Assembly: GCF_002866925.1 (NCBI RefSeq)
Contig: NZ_PKUQ01000031.1
Span: 124,001 to 188,000 of the forward strand
Length of the DNA: 64,000 nt
Source of the DNA: Cohaesibacter celericrescens
GTDB taxonomy: Bacteria > Pseudomonadota > Alphaproteobacteria > Rhizobiales > Cohaesibacteraceae
Direction: 5' to 3'
Shown here: piece after piece, positions 9,033-16,788 of the stretch
How the letters are laid out: each line of letters starts with the position of its first letter
Numbering within the stretch: position 1 is the first letter of the stretch
Made by a program: the position numbers and the translations under genes
Notes under the pieces: generated by a model
The model's input: only the letters and a program-made list of their open reading frames with translations
The model's database searches: none
What the model was told of the DNA's origin: nothing

Positions 9033-10841
9033 TTATTCTGGCTTCTTTTTGCGCGAGAAGGAATCTTTGATGTTCTGGAAGATCTCTACCTTGGCACCAT
9101 GCTTTTTCATAATGGTTGCCTGCTGCAGGATCGACAGTGAGTTGTTCCAGGCCCAGTAGATCACCAGACCGGCAGGGAATGTTGCCAGCATAAAGGTGAA
9201 GATAACGGGCATCCAGTTGAAGATCATCTGCTGGGTTGGATCCGTAGGAGCCGGGTTCAGCTTCATTTGTACGAACATGGTGATACCCATGATCAGTGGC
9301 CAGATGCCGAGGATCATGAAGCTGGGCGGGTCCCAAGGAATAAGACCAAAGGCAGTGAAAATGTTGGTTGGATCTGGTGCCGACAAATCCTGAATCCAGC
9401 CAAAGAATGGTGCATGACGCATTTCGATGGTGATATAAAGCACCTTATAGAGAGAGAAGAAAACCGGGATCTGGATCAGAATGGGCAGGCAACCGGCAAG
9501 CGGATTGACCTTCTCATTCTTATAGAGCTCCATAATCGCCTTTTGTTGACCCTCTTTGTTATCAGCAAATGTCTTTTTGATCTCTTCCATTTTTGGCTGA
9601 AGCATTTTCATCTTCGACATGGAAGCATAAGATTTGTTTGCCAGCGGGAAGAAGATTGCTTTAACGCCAACGGTGACCAGCAGAATGGCGACACCGAAGT
9701 TGCCGAACATGCCATACAGATAATCGATCACGGCAAACATCGGTTTGGTCAGGAAGTAGAACCAACCCCAGTCAATCAACAAATCGAAGTTGTAAGCGCT
9801 TGTGGTCGACTGAACGGCATCAAGAACCGCAACTTCTTTTGCGCCAGCAAACAGTGCGGTTTTATAGGATCCAGAGGACCCAGCGGCTACACCAACAGCA
9901 TCGCCAAGATAATCGGACTGATATGCTGGTTTGCCAGCGACTTCACTGTAGCGGAATGTCGGCTGGAAAGACTGGCCCTGTGGCGGGATGATCGCAGTGG
10001 CCCAATATTTATCCGTGATACCGACCCAGCCTTGGGTGGATTTGGCAGGCGTCTCGATGCGGGATTCGGCGAGATCCTTATAATCCACTTCTTGCAAGCC
10101 GTCGTCACCGGCAACGCCAATTAGGCCTTCATGCAAGATATAGAGACCAGAGGTCTTGATATCGCCATGCCGTGAGATCAAACCATATGGATAAAGGGCA
10201 ACCGCCGCGTCCGAGCTATTTTCTACCTTTTGATCAATAGAGAACAGATAATTTTTGTCCACAGTGATGGTGCGGATAAACTTCAGGCCAGCGCCATTGT
10301 CCCAACTCAAAACGAGCGGTGTATCCAACGTCAACTTAGCGCTATCACTTGCAGACCAGACCGTGTTGGCATTAGGAACGGCGATATCCGTTGACCCTGC
10401 GACCCAACCAAACTCAGCATAATAGGGAGTAGCGCTGCCAGAAGGGGACAGAAGCACGATTGTATCACTGTCTTTGTCCAGCGTCTCACGATAGTCGTTG
10501 AGATGCAGGTCGTCTATGCGACCGCCGGTCAAGTTGATCGAACCGGACAATTTAGGCGTGTCGATATCGATGCGGACAGATTGGGCCAGAACCGCAGCGG
10601 TAGTTTGTGGCACCGCTCCTGCGATTTGGACGCCGGGAACCACCGCACTGTTGCCGGTCGGACTGGTCACGGTCCCTGATTGGGCATCTGTTTGGCTCTG
10701 TGTCGCTGCTTGTTGAGCTGCGATTTGCTCTTGCCTAACCTTCTCCGCTTGCATCTGTGGTGCGGCGACAAAATACTGCCAGCCTAACAACACAACAAAC
10801 GACAAGGCGATGGCAAGGAAGAAATTGCGATTATTTTCCAT
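9033..10841 (-). CDS. yidC: Membrane protein insertase YidC
   Basis: Inner-membrane insertase/foldase acting with or beside SecYEG. The 602-residue protein has the Gram-negative layout: an N-terminal transmembrane segment (NFFLAIALSFVVLLGWQYF), a Gln/Thr-rich linker, a large periplasmic beta domain (roughly residues 80-350), and five C-terminal membrane segments. The insertase core includes NFGVAILLVTVGVKAIFFPL, the cytoplasmic hairpin around KMLQPKMEEIKKTFADN, and CLPILIQIPVFFSLYKVL. The C-terminus is basic (FSRKKKPE), consistent with ribosome contact. It sits downstream of rpmH and rnpA in the usual order, though no yidD is seen. Confidence 0.97.
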   Translation of the reverse strand: MENNRNFFLAIALSFVVLLGWQYFVAAPQMQAEKVRQEQIAAQQAATQSQTDAQSGTVTSPTGNSAVVPGVQIAGAVPQTTAAVLAQSVRIDIDTPKLSGSINLTGGRIDDLHLNDYRETLDKDSDTIVLLSPSGSATPYYAEFGWVAGSTDIAVPNANTVWSASDSAKLTLDTPLVLSWDNGAGLKFIRTITVDKNYLFSIDQKVENSSDAAVALYPYGLISRHGDIKTSGLYILHEGLIGVAGDDGLQEVDYKDLAESRIETPAKSTQGWVGITDKYWATAIIPPQGQSFQPTFRYSEVAGKPAYQSDYLGDAVGVAAGSSGSYKTALFAGAKEVAVLDAVQSTTSAYNFDLLIDWGWFYFLTKPMFAVIDYLYGMFGNFGVAILLVTVGVKAIFFPLANKSYASMSKMKMLQPKMEEIKKTFADNKEGQQKAIMELYKNEKVNPLAGCLPILIQIPVFFSLYKVLYITIEMRHAPFFGWIQDLSAPDPTNIFTAFGLIPWDPPSFMILGIWPLIMGITMFVQMKLNPAPTDPTQQMIFNWMPVIFTFMLATFPAGLVIYWAWNNSLSILQQATIMKKHGAKVEIFQNIKDSFSRKKKPE

Positions 10842-11060
10842 CGACTTTCTTCATCCCGTTTTTTGCGGATTTGCCTGCGGGTCTAAACCACGCAGACAGG
10901 TCCGTCACATTTGTTCCACCTGGCCACTCTTACGAGCGGCGTTAAGTGTTCTAATCGAATTTGAACCACGTTTGAACGGTCCTGACATGCAGCCCAGTTG
11001 GCGCTGTCGTCAACCAATGTGCCATAACTGGCCTTGTTGTGGTCCAATGAATACGCAAAA

Positions 11061-11504
11061 TCAATCGGTCTTTTGCGTATTTTTGTGTGCCGCTGGCTCT
11101 CTTGTGCTAACGGAATTGGGCGCTTCGGTTGCTTTTGAATGCGGCCGCCTTTTTCGATAAGCCCCATCCGTTTTGCCACCCATTATATCGCGCACGCACC
11201 CTTTGAAGTCGGCAACCATGGCATCGAACGTCAAATGCAATGCTCCGAACCGCCCTATCAAGACATAGTCCCAGCCTGACTTCAGGTGATTCGGACCATG
11301 CAGCCGAGCCAGTTCGCGCAGACGGCGTTTGACTCGGTTGCGAACCACAGCGTTGCCCACTTTTTTTGTAACCGTGAACCCAACTCTGGGTGGCTGCAAA
11401 TCTTCCGGGCTTCGCCGTATGGCCTGAAGCACAAAACCGCGACGCGAGAGACGAGCTCCCCTGGCCGCGGTTAGAAATTCGCTGCGCTTTTTCAATCGAA
11501 GCAT
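11061..11504 (-). CDS. rnpA: Ribonuclease P protein component
   Basis: Protein subunit of RNase P, which matures tRNA 5' ends. The 147-residue protein contains GFTVTKKVGNAVVRNRVKRR, the RNR signature helix, and starts LRLKKRSEFLTAARG like other family members. The ATG at 11504 is fixed by GGAGG five bases upstream. About 40 polar residues after DIMGGKTDG extend beyond the usual core and look disordered. It lies 130 bases downstream of rpmH and 219 bases upstream of yidC. Confidence 0.95.
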   Translation of the reverse strand: MLRLKKRSEFLTAARGARLSRRGFVLQAIRRSPEDLQPPRVGFTVTKKVGNAVVRNRVKRRLRELARLHGPNHLKSGWDYVLIGRFGALHLTFDAMVADFKGCVRDIMGGKTDGAYRKRRPHSKATEAPNSVSTREPAAHKNTQKTD

Positions 11505-11579
11505 CAATGCCTCCATGAAGCGCTGGTCGTCCGAGATAGGGACGAGAAAAATTGCTCTTTTCCACCCCCAGACATACAA

Positions 11580-11622
11580 AACCGCCAGATTTGAAACTCA
11601 AGGAGCCCAAAAACTGGCGGTT
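11580..11622. repeat. Perfect 9-bp inverted repeat in rpmH-rnpA spacer
   Basis: AACCGCCAG (11580-11588) and CTGGCGGTT (11614-11622) form a perfect 9-bp stem around 25 bases in the spacer between rpmH and rnpA. No T-run follows on the minus strand, so it is more likely an mRNA processing or stabilising stem than a terminator. Confidence 0.6.
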
Positions 11623-11634
11623 GTTGCTGATGTC

Positions 11635-11769
11635 TTAGGCAGACAGACGCTTGCGTCCTTTTGCCCGGCGTCTAGCCAAAACCAGACGGCCATTCTTAGT
11701 TGCCATCCGTGACCGGAAACCGTGGCGGCGCTTGCGCACCAGGTTACTTGGCTGAAAAGTCCGTTTCAT
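11635..11769 (-). CDS. rpmH: 50S ribosomal protein L34
   Basis: Ribosomal protein of 44 residues, starting [18 protein letters not shown], then [20 protein letters not shown] and ending RKRLSA, which matches the whole family. It is rich in Arg and Lys as expected. The SD (GGAG) sits at the 3' side of a small GAAA-loop hairpin just before the ATG at 11769. It heads the rpmH-rnpA-yidC series. Confidence 0.97.
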   Translation of the reverse strand: MKRTFQPSNLVRKRRHGFRSRMATKNGRLVLARRRAKGRKRLSA

Positions 11770-11779
11770 GGGCTTTACT

Positions 11780-11791
11780 CCGCTTTCGCGG
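11780..11791 (-). promoter_or_regulatory. GNRA-loop hairpin overlapping rpmH ribosome-binding region
   Basis: On the minus strand CCGC-GAAA-GCGG lies immediately before rpmH, and its 3' arm runs into the GGAG ribosome site. A GAAA tetraloop makes this small stem stable. It could tune L34 translation (inference). Confidence 0.4.
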
Positions 11792-11829
11792 CCCCTTTTT
11801 TGATTTTCTCAAATCCCATCAGGCCGGGT

Positions 11830-11855
11830 AAAAAAGAGCGCCTCGAATGAGACGC
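11830..11855 (-). terminator. Attenuator-like terminator in the rpmH leader
   Basis: On the minus strand GCGTCTC, loop ATTC, GAGGCGC (one G-U pair) is followed by TCTTTTTT. No gene lies upstream on this strand for over 300 bases, so it is either an attenuator in the rpmH leader, 61 bases before the start codon, or the end of a short RNA. Confidence 0.55.
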
Positions 11856-12164
11856 TTTCCGCGATCCTGATACACTTGCTGCGGCTTATACGGAGATGCG
11901 GCCCCTGAGTCAATTGGGATCATCCAAAAAAGCTATTTTTTGCCAATGCTCAACCACTCAATCAACCACAAGGTCGATATCACAGCCCAATCACCGGACA
12001 AGCACGGACTGTCACATCGACGTGAGGCCTGTTTGAGGTGGGATCAAATGACGGTGAGACACCCCACAAGAGCATCTTTTAGGGCTATATAGAAATCAGA
12101 ACAGTCAGCAAAGAGAAATGATATTTTCTTTGCATGACCTGAAAATGACCGCTTACCAGACAGA
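11856..12164. other. Divergent rpmH / DUF547 intergenic region
   Basis: Together with the rpmH leader this gives about 395 bases without a protein gene. The part from 11856 to 12164 should hold the rpmH promoter (minus) and the DUF547 promoter (plus). I see no repeat or convincing site beyond the leader hairpins already listed. Confidence 0.5.
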
Positions 12165-13016
12165 ATGAGCCATATGATAAATCCGATCCGAACGTCACGC
12201 AACCACAGCCGCAAAGCAATACAGGGCTTGGCGGTTGCCCTGTTTGCGGGTTCTGTGCTTTTCGGGCTTGAAGCACAAGCCGCATCACTTGCCAAAAACT
12301 TTACCCCCAGAGGGGCTCAAACTCTGGATCATTCTGCCTTTGGTGCTTTGCTGTCCCAATTTGTCATACCCGGAACGGATGGCATCAATCGGGTCAACTA
12401 TCGCGGCCTCAAAGCAGCCCGCTCCAAACTGCAGGCGTATCTGACGCGTATGCAAGCGGTGTCGGTACCGTCTTTATCATCCAAGGCAGCCAAGGCTTAT
12501 TGGATCAATCTATACAACGCCAAGACGCTGGATGTGGTTGTTACGCATTATCCGATGAAATCAATCCGCGACATCAATCTGGGCGGCGGCTTTTTGACAA
12601 AAGGCCCTTGGAAGAAAAAACTGCTGAAAGTCGGAGGGGTTGACTTGTCACTGGATGATGTTGAACACAGCATCGCCCGCGCGACTTGGAAAGATCCCCG
12701 TCTACATTATGGTTTCAACTGTGCATCCATCGGTTGCCCCAACCTTGATACATCAGCCTATAGCGCTAAAACCATTGACGCACAGCTGGATGACGCCGCC
12801 CGCGCCTTTGTCAATCATCCGCGGGGCGTGGCGGCCAGCAAAGATGGCCTGACGGTTTCTAAACTTTTCAAATGGTACAAAGCTGACTTCGGCAACGACA
12901 ACCAGCGGCACGCCCACTGGCAAAAATATGCAACAGGGTCTCTCAAGACCAACCTATCGTCCAACAAGACCGTCAAAGCCTATCGCTATGACTGGTCTTT
13001 GAATGAGGCCCGCTAA
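12165..13016 (+). CDS. Exported DUF547 protein
   Basis: Protein of 283 residues with a basic N-terminus and a hydrophobic signal segment (GLAVALFAGSVLFGLEAQAA) with an AxA-type cleavage site near residue 39, so it is predicted to be exported. The rest matches DUF547: KAYWINLYNAKTLDVVV, SIRDINLGGGF and HYGFNCASIGCPNL with conserved Cys residues. The biochemical role of DUF547 is not established. TVP38/TMEM64 starts 3 bases after its stop, so the two are almost certainly co-transcribed and perhaps translationally coupled. A second Met at 12174 is an alternative start. Confidence 0.88.
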   Translation: MSHMINPIRTSRNHSRKAIQGLAVALFAGSVLFGLEAQAASLAKNFTPRGAQTLDHSAFGALLSQFVIPGTDGINRVNYRGLKAARSKLQAYLTRMQAVSVPSLSSKAAKAYWINLYNAKTLDVVVTHYPMKSIRDINLGGGFLTKGPWKKKLLKVGGVDLSLDDVEHSIARATWKDPRLHYGFNCASIGCPNLDTSAYSAKTIDAQLDDAARAFVNHPRGVAASKDGLTVSKLFKWYKADFGNDNQRHAHWQKYATGSLKTNLSSNKTVKAYRYDWSLNEAR

Positions 13017-13019
13017 ACA

Positions 13020-13817
13020 ATGACCGACCAAATGACACAGACATCAGATCAATCCAGCATGATCCTGAGTAAACTGAAAAAATGGGGGCCTTTGTTCGCC
13101 ATTATCGGCCTTATGGGTTTTGGTTTTTCTCAAGGCTGGCACAGCTATCTCAGCCTTGATTCTCTGGTACGCAATCGGGCGCTTTTGGCTGGTTATGTCG
13201 CTGATCATTATGCATTGATGCTTGGCGGCTACGCGCTGGCCTATATTCTTGCGGTTGCTCTTTCTTTCCCAGGGGCGTCCTTTTTGACCATTGCCGGTGG
13301 CCTATTGTTCGGCTGGGCCGTTGGTGGGGTGACAACCGTATTTGCGGCGACAGTCGGGGCCTCCCTTATCTTTTTGGCGGCCCGTTCAGCATTTGGAGCG
13401 TCGTTGCGCGCCCGCGCCGGTGGTTTTATTGATCGCTTTGCCGAAGGGTTTCGTGATGACGCCTTCAACTATTTGCTGTTTTTGCGACTTGTCCCATTGT
13501 TCCCATTCTGGCTGATTAATGTTGTGCCCGCGCTGTTCAATGTGCGGCTGGGCTCCTATTTCCTAGCTACTTTTATTGGCATTCTTCCGGGCACATTCGC
13601 CTACTCTTTCATCGGGGCGGGACTGGACAGTGTGATTGCAGCGCAACGCGCCGCCAATCCTGCTTGCGCAACAAACCCTGATTGCAGTGTAACCCTTGAT
13701 CCATCAGCCCTCATTACCGGTGAGCTGATTGCGGCCTTTGTGGCAATGGGATTTGTATCGCTGATTCCGCCTGCGCTGAAGGCACTGAAAAAACACCGTT
13801 CGCAGAAATCCACTTGA
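13020..13817 (+). CDS. TVP38/TMEM64 family (DedA-like) inner-membrane protein
   Basis: Polytopic membrane protein of 265 residues in the VTT/SNARE-associated superfamily. Hydrophobic segments lie around residues 20-40, 60-85, 85-115, 150-185 and 230-252. Family features are SFPGASFLTIAGGLLFG followed by GASLIFLAARSAFG and, after a cytosolic loop, LFLRLVPLFPFWLINVVPAL with GILPGTFAYSFIGAGL. DedA/VTT relatives are linked to lipid scrambling or proton-coupled transport, but the substrate here is unknown. It sits directly after DUF547 and 70 bases before a flavin disulfide reductase. Confidence 0.92.
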   Translation: MTDQMTQTSDQSSMILSKLKKWGPLFAIIGLMGFGFSQGWHSYLSLDSLVRNRALLAGYVADHYALMLGGYALAYILAVALSFPGASFLTIAGGLLFGWAVGGVTTVFAATVGASLIFLAARSAFGASLRARAGGFIDRFAEGFRDDAFNYLLFLRLVPLFPFWLINVVPALFNVRLGSYFLATFIGILPGTFAYSFIGAGLDSVIAAQRAANPACATNPDCSVTLDPSALITGELIAAFVAMGFVSLIPPALKALKKHRSQKST

Positions 13818-13887
13818 ACAATACGCCAAATAGGCGAAAAAAGACGATAGGGCTGTGATTGCGCTTCTGGGCCCAAAAGGAAATTCT

Positions 13888-15357
13888 ATGACCAAACAGA
13901 TTAAAACCGATATATGTGTGATTGGCGCCGGTTCGGGAGGCTTGACTGTTGCCGCCGCTGCTGCGGCCTTTGGCGAAAATGTCATCTTGCTGGAAAAGGG
14001 CAAGATGGGTGGCGACTGCCTGAATTATGGCTGTGTCCCTTCCAAGGCAATGATTGCCGCAGGCAAACAGGCGCACGCCATGCGCAAAGCCAACCTTTTT
14101 GGAATCAGTTCTGTTGAACCCAATGTCGATTATTCTGCCGTGCATGATCACATCCATGCCGTGATTGGCGCCATTGCACCAAATGATTCGGTCGAACGCT
14201 TTGAAAGCCTTGGCGTCAAGGTGATACAGCAGGCAGGTCAGTTCAAAGATGCCAAGACGGTCGTCACAGCAAATGGCAAAACCGAAATCACGGCCCGCAG
14301 GTTTGTTATCGCGACCGGCTCTTCGGCTGCAAAATTGCCCATCAAAGGGTTGGATGATGTCGATTATCTCACCAACGAAACCGTATTTTCGCTGACCGAA
14401 CGCCCGCAAAAGCTGGTGATTATTGGTGGCGGCCCGATCGGCATGGAATTGGCCCAAGCCCAGCGCCGGCTTGGTGCTGACGTCACAGTTCTGGAAGCCT
14501 TTGGTGTCCTTTCTAAGGATGATCCGGAAATGTCGGCGGTGGTTATCGATCAGGTTCGCCGTGACGGGGTAGACATTCGCGAAGGCGTACGGATCGCCCG
14601 TGTGGAACGGCCACACAATCGTGTCGAACATCCCCATGGTGCGAAAATCATCCTCTCCACGTTATCTGCCGATGGCGAGGAAACTGGGGGAGAAGAAGAG
14701 ATCGAAGCCACCCATCTTCTGGTCGCAGCAGGTCGCAGCCCCAATGTAGAAGGCCTTGGTTTGGAGAATGCACAAATCAAGTATGACCGCCGTGGCATCA
14801 AGGTCAAATCAAACCTCAAGACGTCGAACAGTCGCGTATATGCGATCGGCGATGTAACGGGCGGACTGCAATTCACTCATGTTGCCGGTTATCATGCCGG
14901 TCTGGTGATTCGCTCCATGTTGTTCCGCATGAATGCCAAAGAAGATCGCTCGATCATCCCATGGGTGACCTACACAGATCCGGAAATGTCCCATGTTGGT
15001 CTGAATGAAGAACAAGCCCGTGAGAAGCATAAAGGTGTCAGCATTCTACGCTGGCCTTATGGGGAAAATGATCGCGCGCAAGCCGAGCGCAAGACCGAAG
15101 GCCTTATCAAGATTATCATTGACAAAAAAGGTGTTGTTCTTGGTGCATCGGTGGTTGGTGCCAATGCAGGTGAAATCATCAACATGTGGTCGCTGATTGT
15201 TTCTCAGAAAATGAACGTCAAGGCCATCGCCGGTTACATCTCCCCCTACCCGACTTTCTCCGAGATTGGACGACGCGCAGCGATCAGCTATTATGGCGAC
15301 TTGCCGAAAAAACCTATGATTCGGCGTGTAATTTCCTTCTTCAAATTATTCGGATAG
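13888..15357 (+). CDS. Pyridine nucleotide-disulfide oxidoreductase (mercuric reductase / dihydrolipoamide dehydrogenase-like)
   Basis: FAD-dependent class I disulfide oxidoreductase of 489 residues. The FAD site is CVIGAGSGGLTVAAAAAAFG, the redox-active disulfide is GGDCLNYGCVPSK, the NADPH/NADH site is VIIGGGPIGMELAQAQRRLG, and the second FAD motif is NSRVYAIGDVTGG. The dimer-interface motif that normally holds the catalytic His reads YPTFSEIGRRAA, without a His before the Pro, so it is not a standard lipoamide dehydrogenase. It has no N-terminal heavy-metal domain. The ATG at 13888 follows AAAGGA. The hydrophobic-basic tail may associate with the membrane (inference). Context suggests a redox partner for TVP38 or DUF547. 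Confidence 0.9.
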   Translation: MTKQIKTDICVIGAGSGGLTVAAAAAAFGENVILLEKGKMGGDCLNYGCVPSKAMIAAGKQAHAMRKANLFGISSVEPNVDYSAVHDHIHAVIGAIAPNDSVERFESLGVKVIQQAGQFKDAKTVVTANGKTEITARRFVIATGSSAAKLPIKGLDDVDYLTNETVFSLTERPQKLVIIGGGPIGMELAQAQRRLGADVTVLEAFGVLSKDDPEMSAVVIDQVRRDGVDIREGVRIARVERPHNRVEHPHGAKIILSTLSADGEETGGEEEIEATHLLVAAGRSPNVEGLGLENAQIKYDRRGIKVKSNLKTSNSRVYAIGDVTGGLQFTHVAGYHAGLVIRSMLFRMNAKEDRSIIPWVTYTDPEMSHVGLNEEQAREKHKGVSILRWPYGENDRAQAERKTEGLIKIIIDKKGVVLGASVVGANAGEIINMWSLIVSQKMNVKAIAGYISPYPTFSEIGRRAAISYYGDLPKKPMIRRVISFFKLFG

Positions 15358-15426
15358 AGGGCACAGATCAGACAACAGACTGGCCATGGTGTCCTGCCCT
15401 TACGAACCTCAAAACTGGACGGACCC

Positions 15427-16227
15427 ATGGCTGACCTGCTCACTCTCGATAATTTTTTTACTTTTCTTATGCTTACAGTGCTGCAAGCCGTCCTGGGTTT
15501 TGACAATCTGCTTTATATCTCAATCGAATCTAAACGCGTCGCCATAGACAAACAAGCCATGGTGCGCAAAGTGGGGATCGGATTGGCGATTGTCCTGCGC
15601 CTAGTGTTGTTGTTTGCGATTATGTCGGCCATCTCCTATTTCCAGACACCCTTTGTCTCTTTTCATGTGACCGGAATTGTGGAGGGCGATGTCAATGTGC
15701 ACGCTCTGATCGTGCTTCTTGGCGGGGTGTTCATCATGTATACCGCGTTCAAAGAAATCATGCATATGCTCAGCATTGATGATCTGGAAGGCCATGCTTC
15801 TGGCAAGAGCCTACGGTCTGTTGGCAAAGCCATTTTCTGGATCGTCGCGATGAATTTGATTTTCTCTTTTGATTCAATCCTCTCCGCTATGGCGTTGACC
15901 AACGTGTTCTGGGTGATGGCGGCAGCGGTTGTGGTGTCAGGTATCGGCATGATCTTTCTGGCAGACACCGTGTCCAATTTCTTGCAAAAGAACCGTATGT
16001 ATGAAGTGCTCGGCTTGTTCGTGCTTTTCATTGTCGGCATCATGCTGATCTCTGAAGGCGGACACTTGGCGCATCTTTCCTTCTTTGGTTTCCACATCGA
16101 GCCCATGGCAAAAAGCACCTTCTACTTCGTTCTGGCAGTGTTGGTCGTTGTTGATATTGTACAGGGGCGCTATCAGAAGAAACTGATTGCGCAACGCAAT
16201 GCCGAGATGAACAACACCAACGCCTAG
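15427..16227 (+). CDS. TerC family integral membrane protein
   Basis: Protein of 266 residues with about seven hydrophobic segments and TerC hallmarks: LQAVLGFDNLLYISIESKRV in the first membrane region and NLIFSFDSILSAMALT in the middle, both with the conserved acidic residues thought to bind a metal ion. TerC/Alx proteins are implicated in manganese export and metallation of secreted proteins; the tellurium link is historical. A 69-base gap follows the disulfide reductase, on the same strand. Confidence 0.93.
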   Translation: MADLLTLDNFFTFLMLTVLQAVLGFDNLLYISIESKRVAIDKQAMVRKVGIGLAIVLRLVLLFAIMSAISYFQTPFVSFHVTGIVEGDVNVHALIVLLGGVFIMYTAFKEIMHMLSIDDLEGHASGKSLRSVGKAIFWIVAMNLIFSFDSILSAMALTNVFWVMAAAVVVSGIGMIFLADTVSNFLQKNRMYEVLGLFVLFIVGIMLISEGGHLAHLSFFGFHIEPMAKSTFYFVLAVLVVVDIVQGRYQKKLIAQRNAEMNNTNA

Positions 16228-16327
16228 CGGATGCCCGCATTTTCAGAACAGATTAGGGTGGCCCTCGGGTTTGCGCTGGTGCTATTGTGCCGGTGTACAT
16301 TGGGGGCCATTTTCGCAGAGAGACAAG

Positions 16328-16756
16328 ATGTCTGAGCGCATATACATCAAAGACGGTTTAAGCCTCGATCCGGACGAACTTAAAGAGCGTTTTATTCGCG
16401 CTTCCGGTCCGGGCGGTCAGAATGTCAACAAAGTTTCGACCGCTGTTGAATTGCGCTTTGATGTGTCAAATTCGCTGTCCCTACCGGGCTATATCAAAGC
16501 CAATCTGCGCAAGAATGCGGCGCATCTGATGACGCTGGACGGGGTTATGGTGATGCAAGTGCAGACCCATCGCACCCAAGCCCGCAATCGCGAAGAAGCC
16601 ACCGAACGATTGGTCGCATTAATCGAAAAGGCCTCCTACCGGCCCAAACGACGCATAGCGACCAAACCAACACGCGCCAGCAAGAGACGGCGGGTGGATA
16701 CCAAAACCAAACGTGGTGCCTTGAAAAAAACGCGCTCAGGCAAAAATTTTGAATAA
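16328..16756 (+). CDS. arfB: Alternative ribosome-rescue peptidyl-tRNA hydrolase ArfB (YaeJ)
   Basis: Rescues stalled ribosomes by hydrolysing peptidyl-tRNA. The 142-residue protein has the catalytic GGQ at residues 29-31 in ASGPGGQNVNKVSTAVELRF and a highly basic C-terminal tail (TKPTRASKRRRVDTKTKRG) that enters the empty mRNA channel in this family. It lacks codon-recognition domains, which separates it from class I release factors. The ATG at 16328 is closest to the domain start. It converges on comM with 30 bases between stops. Confidence 0.96.
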   Translation: MSERIYIKDGLSLDPDELKERFIRASGPGGQNVNKVSTAVELRFDVSNSLSLPGYIKANLRKNAAHLMTLDGVMVMQVQTHRTQARNREEATERLVALIEKASYRPKRRIATKPTRASKRRRVDTKTKRGALKKTRSGKNFE

Positions 16757-16788
16757 GAATGCAGGATATTCCTGCATAAGTGCTTATT
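16752..16788. terminator. Shared bidirectional hairpin between arfB and comM
   Basis: ATGCAGGA (16759-16766), three bases, TCCTGCAT (16770-16777) form a perfect 8-bp stem. It is flanked by AATAAG (16752-16757) and CTTATT (16783-16788), which can extend the pairing and contain both genes' stop codons. No long T-run is present. Confidence 0.55.

Noticed and set aside
13714..14637. 307-codon open frame antisense to the disulfide reductase
   Set aside because: Shadow of a strongly supported gene; its translation shows no domain or membrane pattern.
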